Made by a program: the position numbers and the translations under genes. Below, one piece after another: positions 24,360 through 34,147 of a DNA stretch of 64,000 nucleotides. Each line of letters opens with the position of its first letter. Within the stretch, counting starts at the first letter, position 1. Source of the stretch: Microbacterium ulmi (lineage in GTDB: Bacteria > Actinomycetota > Actinomycetes > Actinomycetales > Microbacteriaceae); assembly GCF_011759705.1 (NCBI RefSeq), contig NZ_JAAOZF010000001.1:1547152-1611151 (forward strand). The letters are read 5' to 3'. The notes beneath the pieces are model-generated. The model made no database searches, had not been told where the DNA came from, and worked only from the letters and a program-made list of their open reading frames with translations.

Positions 24360-26480
24360 ATGACCGACGCCGCTGTCCGTCCCAAGAAGCCCGCCACGAG
24401 CAGGCGCACGCCCGCAGGCGGTGCGCCGACCGCGCCTCACAGCGCCGACGAGGCACGCGCGGCGGAGGCATCCGAGCCCCGCATCGACGTCGCGGCAGTC
24501 ACGGACATGCTGCTCGGCACGTGGGCCTCCACGCGGCGCGAGGCGCGCGAGATGATCAAGGACCCCGCGTTCTGGCGCGTCGACGGGATGCCGGTGCCCG
24601 AGCACCGCGAGCGCGTCCTGTCGCAGCTGCATCTGCTCGTGCAGCACGGCGGCTCGCGCCGCGCGTTCCCGAAGGAGTACGGCGGCCTCGGCGACAACGG
24701 CGCGAACCTCGCGGGGTTCCAGGAGCTGGTGCTGGCCGACCCGAGCCTGCAGATCAAGTCGGGCGTGCAGTGGGGCCTGTTCGGCTCGGCGATCTATCAG
24801 CTCGGCACGAAGAAGCACCACGACCGGTGGCTCGAGCAGCTCATCGACCTGCGCCTCCCCGGCGCCTTCGCGATGACCGAGATCGGGCACGGATCGGATG
24901 TCGCCGCCATCGGCACGACGGCGACCTATGACGCCGAGGCGGAGGAGTTCGTCATCCACACGCCGTTCCGCGGCGCGACGAAGGAGTTCCTGGGCAACGC
25001 CGGCCTGCACGGCAAGGCCGCGACGGTCTTCGCGCAGCTCATCACGGGCGGCGTCAACTACGGCGTGCACTGCTTCTTCGTGCCGATCCGCGACGAGGAA
25101 GGCAACGACCTCCCCGGCATCACGACGGAGGACGACGGCGTCAAGGGCGGCCTCAACGGCATCGACAACGGCCGCATCGCGTTCGACCACGTGCGCATCC
25201 CGCGCGAGAACCTGCTCGACCGCTACGGCGAGGTCGCCGCCGACGGATCGTACTCGAGCGACATCCCGTCTCCCGGCCGCCGCTTCTTCACGATGCTCGG
25301 CGCACTCGTGCAGGGCCGCGTGTCGCTCGACGGCGCCGCGACGACGGGCACGGCGCTCGCCGAGTACATCGCGATCACGTACGCGAACCAGCGCCGCCAG
25401 TTCGACTCGGGCTCTGGCACCGACGAGGTCGTGCTGCTCGACTACGGCAAGCACCAGCGGCGCCTCCTGCCGCGGGTCGCGCAGACGTACGCACAGTTCT
25501 TCGCGCACGACGAGCTGCTCAAGAAGTTCGACGGCGTCTTCAGCGGCGCGAGCGACACCCCCGAGGAGCGCGAAGACCTCGAGACGCTCGCGGCGGCGCT
25601 CAAGCCCCTCTCGACCTGGAACGCCCTCTCGACGATCCAGGAGTGCCGCGAGGCATGCGGCGGCGCGGGCTTCATCGCCGAGAACCGCTTCGTGGGCCTG
25701 CACCAGGACCTCGACGTCTACGTGACGTTCGAGGGCGACAACAACGTCCTGCTGCAGCTCGTCGGGAAGCGGCTGCTGTCCGATTACGCGAAGCAGTTCA
25801 AGGGCAAGGATGCCGCGGCCCTCGCGAAGTTCGCGGTCGGGCAGACGGCGGGCAAGCTCTTCCACGGAGCGGGCCTGCGGCGCCTCGGCCAGGCCGTCAC
25901 AGACTTCGGCTCGACGGCCCGCTCGGTCGAACTGGGCCTGCGGGCCGACCAGCAGCACGACCTGCTCGCCGGCCGCGTGCAGCGGATGGTCGCCGACCTC
26001 GCGGCCGCCCTGCGACCCGCCGGGAAGCTCTCGCCCGCCGAGGCCGCCGCGCTGTTCAACGCGCACCAGGCCGAGCTCATCGAGGCGGCCCGCGCGCACG
26101 GCGAGCTGCTGCAGTGGGAGGCCTTCACCGACGGCGTCAATCACGTCCAGGACGCCGGCACGAAGGAGGTGCTGACGTGGCTGCGCGACCTGTTCGGGCT
26201 CTCGATCATCGAGAGGCACCTCGCCTGGTACCTCATCAGCGGACGCCTCTCGGCGCAGCGCGCGGCATCCGTCTCGCGGTACATCGACCGGCTGTGCGTG
26301 CGGGTGCGACCCCACGCGCAAGACCTCGTCGACGCCTTCGGCTTCGAGCCCGAGCACGTCCGCGCGCCCATCGCGTCGGGTGCCGAGAAGGTGCGCCAGG
26401 ATGACGCGCGCGCGCACTACGCGGCGCTCAACGCGTCCGGCGAGGCGCCCGTGTCGGAGAAGTCGCTCAGGAAGAAGTAG
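24360..26480 (+). CDS. Acyl-CoA oxidase/dehydrogenase family protein
   Basis: This 706-residue protein is longer than acyl-CoA dehydrogenases (about 380-400) and matches the acyl-CoA oxidase (ACOX) layout. It has an alpha-helical N-domain (about 45-170), a beta-domain with FAMTEIGHGSDV and TPFRGATKEFLGNA, then C-terminal helices with ECREACGGAGFI and the catalytic-Glu segment YVTFEGDNNVLLQ. The family oxidises acyl-CoA esters with FAD, passing electrons to O2 or ETF. GGAAGGTGAT precedes the ATG. It is monocistronic, with a strong hairpin after the stop. It marks the left border of the catabolic island. Confidence 0.9.
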   Translation: MTDAAVRPKKPATSRRTPAGGAPTAPHSADEARAAEASEPRIDVAAVTDMLLGTWASTRREAREMIKDPAFWRVDGMPVPEHRERVLSQLHLLVQHGGSRRAFPKEYGGLGDNGANLAGFQELVLADPSLQIKSGVQWGLFGSAIYQLGTKKHHDRWLEQLIDLRLPGAFAMTEIGHGSDVAAIGTTATYDAEAEEFVIHTPFRGATKEFLGNAGLHGKAATVFAQLITGGVNYGVHCFFVPIRDEEGNDLPGITTEDDGVKGGLNGIDNGRIAFDHVRIPRENLLDRYGEVAADGSYSSDIPSPGRRFFTMLGALVQGRVSLDGAATTGTALAEYIAITYANQRRQFDSGSGTDEVVLLDYGKHQRRLLPRVAQTYAQFFAHDELLKKFDGVFSGASDTPEEREDLETLAAALKPLSTWNALSTIQECREACGGAGFIAENRFVGLHQDLDVYVTFEGDNNVLLQLVGKRLLSDYAKQFKGKDAAALAKFAVGQTAGKLFHGAGLRRLGQAVTDFGSTARSVELGLRADQQHDLLAGRVQRMVADLAAALRPAGKLSPAEAAALFNAHQAELIEAARAHGELLQWEAFTDGVNHVQDAGTKEVLTWLRDLFGLSIIERHLAWYLISGRLSAQRAASVSRYIDRLCVRVRPHAQDLVDAFGFEPEHVRAPIASGAEKVRQDDARAHYAALNASGEAPVSEKSLRKK

Positions 26481-26492
26481 CCGCAGGCCTGC

Positions 26493-26521
26493 GGGTGCAG
26501 AGGTGTCCGGCCTCTGCACCC
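26493..26521 (+). terminator. Rho-independent-type hairpin after the acyl-CoA oxidase gene
   Basis: GGGTGCAGAGG (26493-26503) pairs perfectly with CCTCTGCACCC (26511-26521) around a 7-nt loop, 12 nt after the stop. The convergent gene begins its 3' end at 26637, so the hairpin may work from both sides. No U-run follows, which is common in high-G+C actinobacteria. Confidence 0.8.
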
Positions 26522-26636
26522 GATAGACAGCGCGGCGCGGACGTCCGCAGAAGAACCGCCTGCGCACCTGCCACAACGCTCGAGAGAGCCCCTGTTCGGT
26601 GAGTCGATGCTGCGACACCGACGAGGACCAGTGGAC

Positions 26637-28100
26637 TCAGAGCGCCTTTCCCGGGTTGAGGATTCCATTCGGATCCAGCGCCCGCTTCACTCGCCGTTGG
26701 ATCTCCCGGACCTCGAGCGACAGTGCCTCATCGATCCAGGGGAGTTTGGCCAGGCCCACGCCATGCTCGCCCGTAAGCGCCCCTCCCTCGGCCAGCGCGA
26801 ATCGAACCAGTTCGTCCGCGGCCGCCTGCAGCCACGTTCGCGCGTCCTCCTCGGATCCGTACTCCTTCGCAAGAGTCAGAGATGGATGGACGTTGCCGTC
26901 TCCGAGATGCGCGATATGGCTGATTCGGACCTCATGGGAAGCAGCGACCGACCGCGCATGACGGAGGTACCGAGCGAGCGACCGAATCGGGAGCGTCATG
27001 TCTTCTCCGAGCCACCAACGGTCATCCGATCCCACCTGTGGGTCGCCGACACCCTCGACGCCGCTCCCCCGACGCAACTGCATCACGAGCTCGGATTCCG
27101 GTGCACTGAGCCGCCTGCTCGGCCGGACGCCCGGGACCGAGAGGCTCGCAGCGAGGGCCTCGATCTCGGCCGAGGCGCCCGCTCCATCTGTTCTGACGAT
27201 GAGGAGGCCCGCTCCGAGCCGGTCGATGTCCAGGAGCCGGAGCAGTCGCTCGCCGACGACTCCGATCGACTCGCGATCCATCATCTCGAAGGCGGCTGGT
27301 ACGACTCGGCTTCTGGCGACCGCCTCGGCCGCACGCTCGAGCGCCGACTCGTCATCGAAGCAGGCGAGGATCATCTGCTCGTTCCACGGCCTTGGGATCA
27401 GTGCCACGGTCGCTTCGACGATGACACCGAGGGACCCCTCCGATCCCACGATCAAGCCCAGAAGGTCGAGCCCCGTCGCGTTCTTCCGAGTCTTGCCGCC
27501 GAGACATACGACTTCTCCGTCCGCAAGAACGACCCGAACGGCGAGCACGGATCCTCGCGTGGTCCCGTACTTGACGCAACGCAACCCACCCGCATTGGTG
27601 GCGATGTTTCCTCCGACAGTGCTGATGGCGGAGCTTGCCGGGTCCGGGGCGAAGGCAAGGTCGTGCACGGCGACAGCAACGTCGAGACTCTTGTTGATGA
27701 CCCCGGCCTCGACGACAGCAGTGCGTGAGACGGGGTCGATCTCGAGGATCCGGTCCATTCGTGACAGATCCAGCACCACACATCCGTCGACGGCGGCCGC
27801 GCCGCCAGACAAGCCGGTGCCAGCTCCTCTGGGAACCACGGGGATTCGCCACAGGTTCGCGGCTCGAAGCACACGAACGACATCCGAGACGCTTTCGCAC
27901 CGGACGAGTGCTCTCGGTAGGACCGGCGCAACGGTCCAGGCCCGGTCGGTCGAGGCGTCAACGAGCGCGGCGTCGGATGCATCGACACGAAGCGGGGAGA
28001 TGTCGGACAGGAATGCTGTCCAGGCATCCGCGTCGGCCGCTGAGTTCGTCGGCCCAGACGACCCGGCGGCCTCATGTCGCTCCATAGGACGGGGTGTCAC
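26637..28100 (-). CDS. FAD-binding oxidase, GlcD/glycolate-lactate oxidase type
   Basis: This 487-residue protein has an FAD_binding_4 (PCMH) domain with PVVPRGAGTGLSGGA (about 85-100), ISTVGGNIATNAGG and GLIVGSEGSLGVI. A FAD-oxidase C domain follows with AHLGDGNVHPSL and GGALTGEHGVGL. The family oxidises 2-hydroxy acids such as glycolate, D-lactate or D-2-hydroxyglutarate. No iron-sulphur GlcF partner is adjacent. Start choice is between GTG 28100 (4-bp overlap with the GntR stop, GGAGG close by), GTG 28103 and ATG 28085. It is co-transcribed with the GntR regulator at the left end of the catabolic island. Confidence 0.85.
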   Translation of the reverse strand: MTPRPMERHEAAGSSGPTNSAADADAWTAFLSDISPLRVDASDAALVDASTDRAWTVAPVLPRALVRCESVSDVVRVLRAANLWRIPVVPRGAGTGLSGGAAAVDGCVVLDLSRMDRILEIDPVSRTAVVEAGVINKSLDVAVAVHDLAFAPDPASSAISTVGGNIATNAGGLRCVKYGTTRGSVLAVRVVLADGEVVCLGGKTRKNATGLDLLGLIVGSEGSLGVIVEATVALIPRPWNEQMILACFDDESALERAAEAVARSRVVPAAFEMMDRESIGVVGERLLRLLDIDRLGAGLLIVRTDGAGASAEIEALAASLSVPGVRPSRRLSAPESELVMQLRRGSGVEGVGDPQVGSDDRWWLGEDMTLPIRSLARYLRHARSVAASHEVRISHIAHLGDGNVHPSLTLAKEYGSEEDARTWLQAAADELVRFALAEGGALTGEHGVGLAKLPWIDEALSLEVREIQRRVKRALDPNGILNPGKAL

Positions 28101-28768
28101 CACACCTCCGTGAGCATGCGGAGCACTTCATGGCTCACCTTGCGCACGATCTCTCTCGCGAGTTCCTCTGCCATGTCGCCGTCCCTCGCCTCGATCGCAT
28201 CGGCCAGTCGTCGTCGGATTCCGAGAGCGGTGTGGAAGTACTCCCCGTCGGCGCGCATCACCGCGTGGCGGTACCGGTGAAGTCTGTCCAGAAGCGACTG
28301 GTTGGTCACGGCCAGCAACTCATTGCCGCTCATCCTGTCGATGCACACGATCCACTCGTCCGCGAGCACCCCGCGCGTGTTCAGATCGACCGCCTCCGCC
28401 ATCGCGTCTCGAATCCGATGGAGGTCGGCGATACCATCCGGCGTTCCGCGTCTCGCGGCGAGACGAGCGGCCATCCCTGCGATCGCCTCACGCAGCTCAT
28501 AGAGCTCTCGCACCTCGCGCGGACTCGGGAGCGGGGCGACAAAGGTGCCTCGCTTCGGCACCGCTTCGACGAGCCCCTCGAGTGACAGCCGGTGAATCGC
28601 CTCTCGGGCTGGAGTGCGACTCACGCCATGCTGGCGAGCGAGGACGTTCTCGGAGAGGGCCGTGCCGGGAGCGACCTGGCCCGAGAGGATCTCTGCCTTG
28701 AGGAGTTCGTAGATCCGATCTCGCGCGAGATCCGATTCGCCAGCACCAGTGCTTCGCAAAGCGGTCAT
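28097..28768 (-). CDS. GntR family transcriptional regulator (FCD/VanR-type)
   Basis: This 223-residue protein has an N-terminal GntR winged helix (residues 15-78; ENVLARQHGVSRTPAREAI and GLVEAVPKRGTFVAP) and an all-helical FCD effector domain. Many FCD proteins bind a metal through Asp and three His. Here the usual FH after the Asp is replaced (DEWIVCI) and the other His positions look incomplete, so the ligand pocket may be of the metal-free type. It is the only regulator in the island and is the natural candidate to bind the shared promoter elements at 30447, 36142 and 37598. Ligand unknown; an acidic intermediate of the pathway is likely. Confidence 0.9.
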   Translation of the reverse strand: MTALRSTGAGESDLARDRIYELLKAEILSGQVAPGTALSENVLARQHGVSRTPAREAIHRLSLEGLVEAVPKRGTFVAPLPSPREVRELYELREAIAGMAARLAARRGTPDGIADLHRIRDAMAEAVDLNTRGVLADEWIVCIDRMSGNELLAVTNQSLLDRLHRYRHAVMRADGEYFHTALGIRRRLADAIEARDGDMAEELAREIVRKVSHEVLRMLTEVW

Positions 28769-28882
28769 TGTGACCCTGTCGCTCGATGGGGGACGCCGCA
28801 GTCGTGTGTGCCGCCGAAGGGAGGAGGATTCACGCGCTCAGTCCGTATGTGTGCGCCTGCCATGCTACGTGTCGACCGACGG

Positions 28883-30376
28883 CTAGAGGTCATGATTCGT
28901 ATCGATGATGTCGTCCCAGCCCGGCGTCGGGGCATCCTCCGCGTACCGAAGCGACACGGCCTTCGCTCGAGTCACGCCATCGACGGCGATCTGCCCCGAG
29001 GATGTTCCGGAACCGCTGGCTTTGAATCCTCCGAACGGAAGTGCGGGTGACGCGACCTGAGCCGTGTTGCCCCAGATCGATCCGGCCTCGAGTTGATGCG
29101 CCATGCGGAGCATGCGTCCTAGATCTCGTGTCCAGACCTTCGCTGCGAGACCGTACTCCACTCCGTTCGCGATCTCCAGCGCGTCTTGCTCGGTCCTGAA
29201 GGGGATGACCGTGAGCACGGGGCCGAAGATCTCACGTTGAGCGACTTCCGAAGAGGTGTCGGCGTCGAGCACGACGGTGGGGTCGCAATAGTAGCCGGAC
29301 GGCGTGCGTCCCGAGCCGTTCGAGGCCGATCGGACGATGGTGGCGCCATCGCCCTCGGCCCGCTCCAGCAGCCCTGTGATCTGCGCGAACTGCCGCGCCG
29401 ACACGACAGGGCCGATGTGGTTGCTCTCGTCGAGCGGGTCGCCAACCCGAACTCGTGACATACGGGCGAGCAGCTCGGCCACGAAGACGTCCTGGATGTC
29501 CTCGTGGACGAGAAGCCGGGTGCCTGAGCAGCACACTTGTCCAGCGTTGTAGAAGACGCCCCAGGTGGTTCCTCGCACGGCCGCGTCAAGGTCGGCGTCG
29601 GCGAAGACGACATTGGCGGACTTGCCTCCGAGTTCGAGCGTCGTCCGGGCGAACCGGTCAGCGGCGGCGTGCGCGATGCGCCGCCCCGTCGCAACGCTTC
29701 CCGTGAACGTGATCCCCATGATCTCTGCGTGATTCGCCACGAGACCGCCGACATCGCCGCCGCCGACCAAGACGCTTATCAGACCGCGCGGCATGCCGCT
29801 CTGCACCGCAAGCTCGGCGAGCCGGAGTGCGGACAGCGGAGAGTATTCGGACGGCTTCACGACCACCGAGTTGCCGCATGCGATCGCGACGGAGACCTTC
29901 TCGACGAACGCACCGAGTGGTCCGTTCCACGGAAGGATGATGCCGATGACCCCCAGAGGTTCGCGGGTGACGAATGAGAGATGCCCGTTCACCGCGGGAA
30001 TCTGCTGACCAAGGATCTTGTCCGTCATGCCCGCCCAGTACCGGGGCACGGCGGCGATCATGCGTGCCTCCGGTCGCGCGTCCCGGAGGGCGCGTCCCAC
30101 GCTCAGGACGTCGAGCCGCGCGAGCTCATCCGCGTGCTCGAGGATCAGGTCCGCCCAACGATGGAGCGCAGCCGCACGCTCCGCGGGCGTGCGTCGCATC
30201 CACGCGAGCTGCGAGGTCGCCGCGGCGCGCACGGCTGCGTCGACATCGTCCGCGTCCGCTGTGCGAAGCTCATGGACTGGTGCTCCGTCCGACGGGTTCA
30301 CCAGAGTCAGCGCGGGGCCGCCGCCGCCGAACTCGCCGTCGATGTAGGACGCGGCAAACCGCTCGAGACTATCCAT
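28883..30376 (-). CDS. NAD(P)-dependent aldehyde dehydrogenase
   Basis: This 497-residue protein is a canonical ALDH. The segment PWNGPLG (about 149) and KPSEYSP bind the cofactor. FTGSVATG is the nucleotide loop, Glu248 in LELGGKSAN is the general base, Cys282 in GQVCCSG is the nucleophile and EIFGPVLTV is the later core. The length fits betaine-aldehyde or semialdehyde dehydrogenases. AGGGGA lies 8 nt before the ATG. It is transcribed away from the SBP gene across a 158-bp divergent gap with a candidate operator. In the island it probably oxidises an aldehyde released by a ThDP enzyme or by the aminotransferase; this is inference. Confidence 0.92.
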   Translation of the reverse strand: MDSLERFAASYIDGEFGGGGPALTLVNPSDGAPVHELRTADADDVDAAVRAAATSQLAWMRRTPAERAAALHRWADLILEHADELARLDVLSVGRALRDARPEARMIAAVPRYWAGMTDKILGQQIPAVNGHLSFVTREPLGVIGIILPWNGPLGAFVEKVSVAIACGNSVVVKPSEYSPLSALRLAELAVQSGMPRGLISVLVGGGDVGGLVANHAEIMGITFTGSVATGRRIAHAAADRFARTTLELGGKSANVVFADADLDAAVRGTTWGVFYNAGQVCCSGTRLLVHEDIQDVFVAELLARMSRVRVGDPLDESNHIGPVVSARQFAQITGLLERAEGDGATIVRSASNGSGRTPSGYYCDPTVVLDADTSSEVAQREIFGPVLTVIPFRTEQDALEIANGVEYGLAAKVWTRDLGRMLRMAHQLEAGSIWGNTAQVASPALPFGGFKASGSGTSSGQIAVDGVTRAKAVSLRYAEDAPTPGWDDIIDTNHDL

Positions 30377-30446
30377 CTGCTATTCCCCTACTGGCTCGAT
30401 CTTCACGTCTACTTCGCCCAACTCCTAGCACTTTACACGTACACAG

Positions 30447-30463
30447 CTTGTATACTACAGTAC
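30447..30463 (+). promoter_or_regulatory. Candidate promoter/GntR operator in the ALDH-SBP divergent region
   Basis: CTTGTATACTACAGTAC includes a good -10 (TATACT, 30451-30456) and a GTAT...GTAC pattern. It shares CTTGTATNNTA with the promoter at 37598-37620. Position over the -10 suits a repressor site. Confidence 0.45.
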
Positions 30464-30534
30464 GGGTGACCCGACGGAGGGGCCGGGCTCGCGGCTCCTC
30501 CTCACATGCAGTTTCCGGAGTGAGGAGCAGTCCT

Positions 30535-32070
30535 GTGATAGCTCGCAAGAATCTCATCGTCGTGGGGAGCGTCGCCCTGTTGACGATGAGCACCCTCGTA
30601 GCCTGTGCGCCGGCTGCGCCGGAACGAGGCGTCGACACCGACGCCCGTATCGCGATCGCGGAGGGTGTCGAACCCGACACACTCGATCCGATCGGCAGCT
30701 CTCTCTACGTCGTCGACTCCATCGTCTGGTCGACCGTCTACGAGACGCTCGTCACGACAACTGTCGATGGCGCGATCGAGCCCGTGTTGGCGACCGACTG
30801 GAAGCTGTCGGATGACGGACTCACGTATACGTTCTCGCTTCGCGAGGGGGTCACGTTCCATGACGGGAACGACTTCACGGCTGAGGACGTCGTCTACTCG
30901 CTCGAACGGGCGAAGACGGAGGGAATCCCGCTGATCGCACAGCGGCTGGAACCGATCACGTCGATCACCGCTGTCGACGACCTGACGGTGGACATCACGA
31001 TCGCGGCGCCCGACTCCACCTTCATCTACACGCTCGCCGACCCCTCGGGCATCGGTGTCTCGATCCTCGACTCGGAGGCAGACGACCCCGCAGCACATCC
31101 GGTCGGCACCGGTCCGTTCGTCTTCGACGACTACTCGCCGGCCCAGTCGATCACGCTCGTCCGCAACGACGACTACTGGGACCCGGACGAGCTCCCCGCC
31201 TTTCGGACGCTCGACATCCGCTTCATCGAAGAGGATCAGTCGCAGCTGGCGGCCCTCAACGCGGGCGATGTGAAGCTGATCCTCCCCAAAGACGCCTCAA
31301 CCTTGCAGCAGGCACGCTCCGACGGCGCGCTTGAGGTCGAGACATACCCCGGCGCCGGCTACTGGATCAACTTCAGCCGGATCGGGATCACGCAGAATCC
31401 CGACGTCGTGCGCGCGATCGCGCTCTCCATCGACAGGCAGGCGCTCGTCGACGGGGCGTTTCTGGGCGAGGCCGTTCCCGGCTCGACTGCGCACCCGCTC
31501 CTCAGCTTCGGCCTGGGTCCCGACGATCTGCCCAATCACCAGCGTGACGTCACGCTCGCAAAGGAGGTCCTCGCGAAGGCCGGCTTCCCGGACGGCATCG
31601 AGCTGACCGCGACATACTCGACTCAAGCGTTCTCGAACACGTTCTTCGAGATTCTCCAGGCTTCTCTTGCCGATGCTGGAATAACGCTGGATCTGGAGCC
31701 CGTCGAGCAGCAGGTCTGGGCATCGCGCTTCCTTCAGGCGGACTATGACCTATCCGCAACGACACAGGCCTGGTATGCGAACCCTCTGCGCTATGTCCTT
31801 CCGCGCGTCGGGTGGCAGGCGCCCCCGGAGGAGATCGCGCCTGAGCTTCCGGCGTTGCTCGACGCCTTCGGAGCCGCGAAGTCCGACGATGACCGAGCTG
31901 CTGCCTTCCAGGCGATTCAGGAGTTCCAGGCGAACGTCGTGTACCCGTTCATCGGCACAGTCTGGACGAACCAGGCTGCGATCTACAGGGCTGGTACCCT
32001 GCAGGCCATCGATGCGGACGCGCTCGCCATCGGGGCGCGCCGCGACTTCTACCTGTCCATCAAGCCCTGA
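30535..32070 (+). CDS. ABC transporter substrate-binding lipoprotein, SBP family 5
   Basis: This 511-residue protein has a lipoprotein signal peptide (hydrophobic 7-22, lipobox LVAC with Cys24). The family 5 (DppA/OppA) fold follows, including EGVEPDTLDP, ATDWKLSDDGLTYTFSLREGVTFHDG, and AIDRQALVDGAF-like ALSIDRQALVDG. SBP5 proteins bind peptides, nickel, opines or oligosaccharides. The start is GTG 30535 because GAGGAG lies 7 nt upstream; GTG 30520 is possible. It heads a five-gene importer operon with two ATPases and two permeases, which delivers the island's substrate. Confidence 0.92.
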   Translation: MIARKNLIVVGSVALLTMSTLVACAPAAPERGVDTDARIAIAEGVEPDTLDPIGSSLYVVDSIVWSTVYETLVTTTVDGAIEPVLATDWKLSDDGLTYTFSLREGVTFHDGNDFTAEDVVYSLERAKTEGIPLIAQRLEPITSITAVDDLTVDITIAAPDSTFIYTLADPSGIGVSILDSEADDPAAHPVGTGPFVFDDYSPAQSITLVRNDDYWDPDELPAFRTLDIRFIEEDQSQLAALNAGDVKLILPKDASTLQQARSDGALEVETYPGAGYWINFSRIGITQNPDVVRAIALSIDRQALVDGAFLGEAVPGSTAHPLLSFGLGPDDLPNHQRDVTLAKEVLAKAGFPDGIELTATYSTQAFSNTFFEILQASLADAGITLDLEPVEQQVWASRFLQADYDLSATTQAWYANPLRYVLPRVGWQAPPEEIAPELPALLDAFGAAKSDDDRAAAFQAIQEFQANVVYPFIGTVWTNQAAIYRAGTLQAIDADALAIGARRDFYLSIKP

Positions 32071-32129
32071 GCGTGAAGGACGAGCCCGACCGCACCGCTT
32101 CGGCGGCATTCGAGAGGACAAGGCACTAG

Positions 32130-33119
32130 ATGCGACTCGCCCGGCCCACATCGCCATTGCTCGAGGTGGATGCACTGTCGGTGGCGTATGGAGATGCGTC
32201 CGCTGTAGAGCGCGTGACCTTCGATGTGGCGCCGGGCGAAGTCGTAGGCCTCGTCGGGGAGTCAGGCTGTGGCAAGACGACTCTCGGCCTCGCGGTCTTG
32301 AGCCTCCTCCCCGACTCGGCGAAGATCACGTCTGGCACGGTGCGCCTCAACGGCGAGGATCTGGTGTCGGCGACGCCAGAGCGTCTTCGTCAGATCCGGG
32401 GCGGTCAGGCGGCGATGATCTTCCAGAACCCCATGCGTTCGCTGCATCCGGCCCGCACCATCGGCTGGCAGCTGCGGGAGGCATATCAAGTGCATCACAG
32501 GGGCACGAGTCGGGGGACTGCCGACGACCGCGCGGTCGACGTCCTGGAGGACGTCGGGATCCCCGACGCACGCTCCCGCCTCAAGGACTATCCACACCAG
32601 TTCTCGGGTGGGATGCAGCAACGGGTGATGATCGCGATGGCGCTCATCAACGATCCGAAGCTGCTGATCGCGGACGAGCCGACGACAGCACTGGACGTGA
32701 CGATTCAGGCCCAGATCCTCGAGCTCATTCGCGACCTTGCCCGCGACCGTGGGATGGGCGTGCTGCTCGTGACCCACAGTCTCGGCATCGTCTCGTCCCT
32801 GTGCGCGCGAGTCGTCGTCCTGTACGCCGGCCAGGTCGTGGAGCATGGGGCCGTCGCCGACGTGTTCGTGCGCCCGCAGCACCCCTACACTCGCGGACTG
32901 CTGCGGAGCACTCCGAGCGAGTCGGTTCCCCGGCTGTACTCGATCCCGGGGTCTCTGCCCGGGCTGGACATGCGGGCCCGTGACGTCGGATGCCGATTCC
33001 GATCGCGGTGCGACGTCGCCTTCGACGCGTGTTCGGTGGCACCCCCTCTCTTCGAGACGGAGCACGAACACGCGTCTCGCTGCTGGCTCGCGGACTCTGC
33101 GGCGTCTCGGGCATCATGA
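32130..33119 (+). CDS. ABC transporter ATP-binding protein (DppD/OppD-type)
   Basis: This 329-residue ATPase has Walker [11 protein letters not shown]-loop [12 protein letters not shown], signature FSGGMQQR, Walker B LLIADEPT and switch LVTHSLG. The C-terminal oligopeptide/dipeptide extension carries the Cys cluster (GCRFRSRC...C...C) typical of these ATPases, which can hold an Fe-S cluster. The stop overlaps the partner ATPase (ATGA). It powers import through the two permeases downstream. Confidence 0.92.
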   Translation: MRLARPTSPLLEVDALSVAYGDASAVERVTFDVAPGEVVGLVGESGCGKTTLGLAVLSLLPDSAKITSGTVRLNGEDLVSATPERLRQIRGGQAAMIFQNPMRSLHPARTIGWQLREAYQVHHRGTSRGTADDRAVDVLEDVGIPDARSRLKDYPHQFSGGMQQRVMIAMALINDPKLLIADEPTTALDVTIQAQILELIRDLARDRGMGVLLVTHSLGIVSSLCARVVVLYAGQVVEHGAVADVFVRPQHPYTRGLLRSTPSESVPRLYSIPGSLPGLDMRARDVGCRFRSRCDVAFDACSVAPPLFETEHEHASRCWLADSAASRAS

Positions 33120-34129
33120 CGTCGAGGGACAGCCGTCAGCCGCTCATCGCGCTCGAGAAGGTAGACGTGCACTTCTCCGTGAAGCGCGGTCGACGGGGCG
33201 GGAGAGCTCCTCTCGTGGCCGTCGACGATGTCTCACTCGACGTCGTCGAGGGTGAGGTGCTGGGCATTGTCGGCGAGTCCGGCAGCGGCAAGTCGACGCT
33301 GGGACGAACGATGATAGGCCTCCAGAGCCCGACAGCGGGTCGAGTGCGTGTCGGCGGTGTCGAGCTCGATCGCCGGTCGCGCAAGGGGGCAGAGGCTCGT
33401 CGGTTTGGACTTCAGATGGTGTTCCAAGATCCTCTCGGCTCGCTCAATCCCCGGCTGACCGTCGGTCGCTCGCTGGCAGAGCCGTTGCGCAATGCGAGGA
33501 TGCCCCGCGATCGTGTCAGGGCACGGACTCGCGACCTGCTCGATGATGTCGGGCTGCCCTCGAACTACGCCGACCGCTATCCGCATGAGCTCTCGGGCGG
33601 TCAGCAACAGCGAGTCGCCATCGCACGAGCGCTTGCCACCGACCCTCGCGCGATCGTCTTCGACGAGGCGGTGAGCGCTCTGGACGTCTCGACCCAGGCG
33701 CAGGTCGTGAACCTGCTGATCGAGTTGCGTGAGGCGAAGAAGCTGACCTATGTCTTTATCTCGCACGACATCGCGATCGTGAACCACATCAGCACGCGCA
33801 TCGCGGTGATGTATCTCGGGCGGGTGGTCGAGATCGGCGAGGCTGCGCAACTCAATCGAGACGGACTGCATCCGTACACAGTCGCGCTGCGCTCCGCGGT
33901 CCCCGAGGTGGACCCGCGTCTGGAGGCGGAGCGTCGCCGCATACTGCTGGACGGCCCTCTCCCGAGTCCGGTCGATCGACCGAGTGGATGCCGTTTCCAC
34001 ACCCGCTGCCCTGTCGCCCAGCTGGGACGCTGCTCCGTCGATGACCCTGCCCTCCTCGAGACAGCACCTGGTCGGTGGGTGGCCTGTCACTTTCCCGGAA
34101 GTCTGCGCCCGGCCAGTGGACGGCCGTGA
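33116..34129 (+). CDS. ABC transporter ATP-binding protein (DppF/OppF-type)
   Basis: This 337-residue ATPase has Walker A GESGSGKST, Q-loop MVFQDPLGSLNP, signature LSGGQQQR, Walker B AIVFDEAVSALD and switch FISHDIA. It also carries the C-terminal Cys motif (GCRFHTRCPVAQLGRC). Walker B reads DEAVSALD rather than DEPTSALD, a frequent variant in OppF/DppF. The ATG at 33116 overlaps the previous stop; an upstream in-frame extension lies within the DppD gene and is not used. Confidence 0.92.
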   Translation: MTSRDSRQPLIALEKVDVHFSVKRGRRGGRAPLVAVDDVSLDVVEGEVLGIVGESGSGKSTLGRTMIGLQSPTAGRVRVGGVELDRRSRKGAEARRFGLQMVFQDPLGSLNPRLTVGRSLAEPLRNARMPRDRVRARTRDLLDDVGLPSNYADRYPHELSGGQQQRVAIARALATDPRAIVFDEAVSALDVSTQAQVVNLLIELREAKKLTYVFISHDIAIVNHISTRIAVMYLGRVVEIGEAAQLNRDGLHPYTVALRSAVPEVDPRLEAERRRILLDGPLPSPVDRPSGCRFHTRCPVAQLGRCSVDDPALLETAPGRWVACHFPGSLRPASGRP

Positions 34130-34147
34130 TCTGGGGGTCTGTGTGAT

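Noticed and set aside
23001-26618. 1205-codon minus-strand open frame
   Set aside because: It is antisense to fhs and the acyl-CoA oxidase and continues out of frame through the GH16-like gene. No domain is visible.
30431-30436. TTTACA as the -35 of the SBP promoter
   Set aside because: It is only 13-14 bp from the TATACT -10, too close for a sigma70-type promoter. The -35 remains unassigned.
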